A DNA stretch of 5,852 nucleotides. It comes from Vulcanimicrobiota bacterium. GTDB lineage: Bacteria > Vulcanimicrobiota > Vulcanimicrobiia > Vulcanimicrobiales > Vulcanimicrobiaceae. The DNA lies in the NCBI GenBank assembly GCA_013289785.1, contig JABCZE010000118.1, forward strand, positions 1 to 5,852. Direction: 5' to 3'. Each line of letters starts with the position of its first letter. Within the stretch, counting starts at the first letter, position 1. Shown one piece after another: positions 5,428-5,852 of the stretch. The translations under genes and the position numbers were made by a program. The notes beneath the pieces were generated by a model. The model did not search any database, was not told the origin of the DNA, and saw only the letters and a program-made list of their open reading frames with translations.

Positions 5428-5852
5428 CTACTTGTTCGCCGGACCCGTGAGCGGTGGAGGCTGCTGGGCGTCGGTTGCCGCCTCGGTCGAAGCGCCGATT
5501 GACGAGCGCATCTCCGTATCGGCCTGTACGTTCTTGAGCCGGTAGTAGTCCATTACGCCGAGATTGCCGCTGCGGAACGCTTGAGCGATCGCCTGGGGTA
5601 TCGTAGCTTCGGCCTCCACGACCTTCGCGCGCATCGCTTGCGTCTCGGCCTTCTGTTCTTGCTCGGCGGCCTGAGCCGCATATTGCCGTTCCGCCGCCTT
5701 AGCCTGCGCGATGCGGCGATCGGCTTCGGCTTGACTCGTCTGCAGCTCGGCGCCGATATTCTTGCCTACGTCGACGTCGGCGATGTCGATGGAAACGATT
5801 TCGAAGGCCGTGCCGGCGTCCAAGCCCTTGGCAAGAACGGCCTTGCTGATGC
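5428..5852 (-). CDS. floA: Flotillin-like protein FloA, C-terminal part (partial)
   Basis: The reading frame runs in from the right edge and ends at TAG (5430-5428), leaving 140 C-terminal residues of a protein usually about 330 long. The N-terminal membrane hairpin is outside the window. Visible family hallmarks are [29 protein letters not shown], an Ala/Glu/Gln-rich coiled-coil stretch starting at [16 protein letters not shown], then [40 protein letters not shown] and a short Pro/Gln-rich tail ending LTGPANK. FloA (YqfA) proteins are membrane scaffolds of functional microdomains that oligomerise through the EA-rich coiled coil and affect membrane fluidity and the assembly of membrane complexes. 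It is the most upstream gene seen; 7 bases separate its stop from the next start. An internal TTG at 5823 encodes the Leu of KGLDAG and is not a start. The family call is very secure. Confidence 0.96.
   Translation of the reverse strand, partial: ISKAVLAKGLDAGTAFEIVSIDIADVDVGKNIGAELQTSQAEADRRIAQAKAAERQYAAQAAEQEQKAETQAMRAKVVEAEATIPQAIAQAFRSGNLGVMDYYRLKNVQADTEMRSSIGASTEAATDAQQPPPLTGPANK

Noticed and set aside
4834..5502. Plus-strand open frame of 222 codons opposite the single-helix protein
   Set aside because: The minus-strand frame has a membrane helix and fits the operon spacing; the plus frame is Arg/Gly/Ser-rich, spans three gene ends and has no domain.

Overview
The window is a gap-free, single-direction gene cluster. 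All nine genes lie on the minus strand, so transcription runs from the right edge to the left edge. Every junction has either a few bases of spacing or a short overlap. No stretch over 300 bases lacks a gene, and I see no RNA gene, insertion sequence, CRISPR array or rho-independent terminator. The DNA is GC-rich, with strong C/G preference at third codon positions and frequent GTG/TTG starts.

Layout in transcription order: (1) C-terminal part of the flotillin-like scaffold FloA, cut by the right edge; (2) an unrecognised 156-residue protein with one N-terminal membrane helix; (3) PhoH-family ATPase; (4) YbeY endoribonuclease; (5) a fusion of a DgkA-type lipid kinase with a PAP2-type phosphatase domain; (6) a CNNM/CBS/CorC-HlyC membrane transport protein; (7) RecO; (8) RuvX/YqgF; (9) N-terminal part of the lytic transglycosylase MltG, cut by the left edge.

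The series floA, small membrane protein(s), phoH, ybeY, dgkA, recO resembles the yqfA-phoH-ybeY-dgkA-era-recO region of Firmicutes, without yqfF, cdd and era, and with ruvX-mltG joined on. Together with the high GC this suggests a GC-rich bacterium of the Terrabacteria side. A lineage such as Eremiobacterota/Vulcanimicrobiota (WPS-2) would fit, but that is a weak guess from gene order and composition, not from a search.

The genes fall into three themes: membrane organisation and envelope synthesis (FloA, the single-helix protein, DgkA-PAP2, CorC, MltG), RNA and ribosome maturation (PhoH, YbeY, RuvX) and DNA repair (RecO). Most of the window is conserved housekeeping content, and I do not see a clear new defence or mobile system. 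The points most worth a second look are the single-helix protein next to floA, the lipid kinase-phosphatase fusion with changed active-site residues, a perfect 22-bp palindrome inside recO, the absence of a normal recO start codon beside the only strong Shine-Dalgarno sequence seen, and an extended -10 promoter sequence at the dgkA-corC junction.
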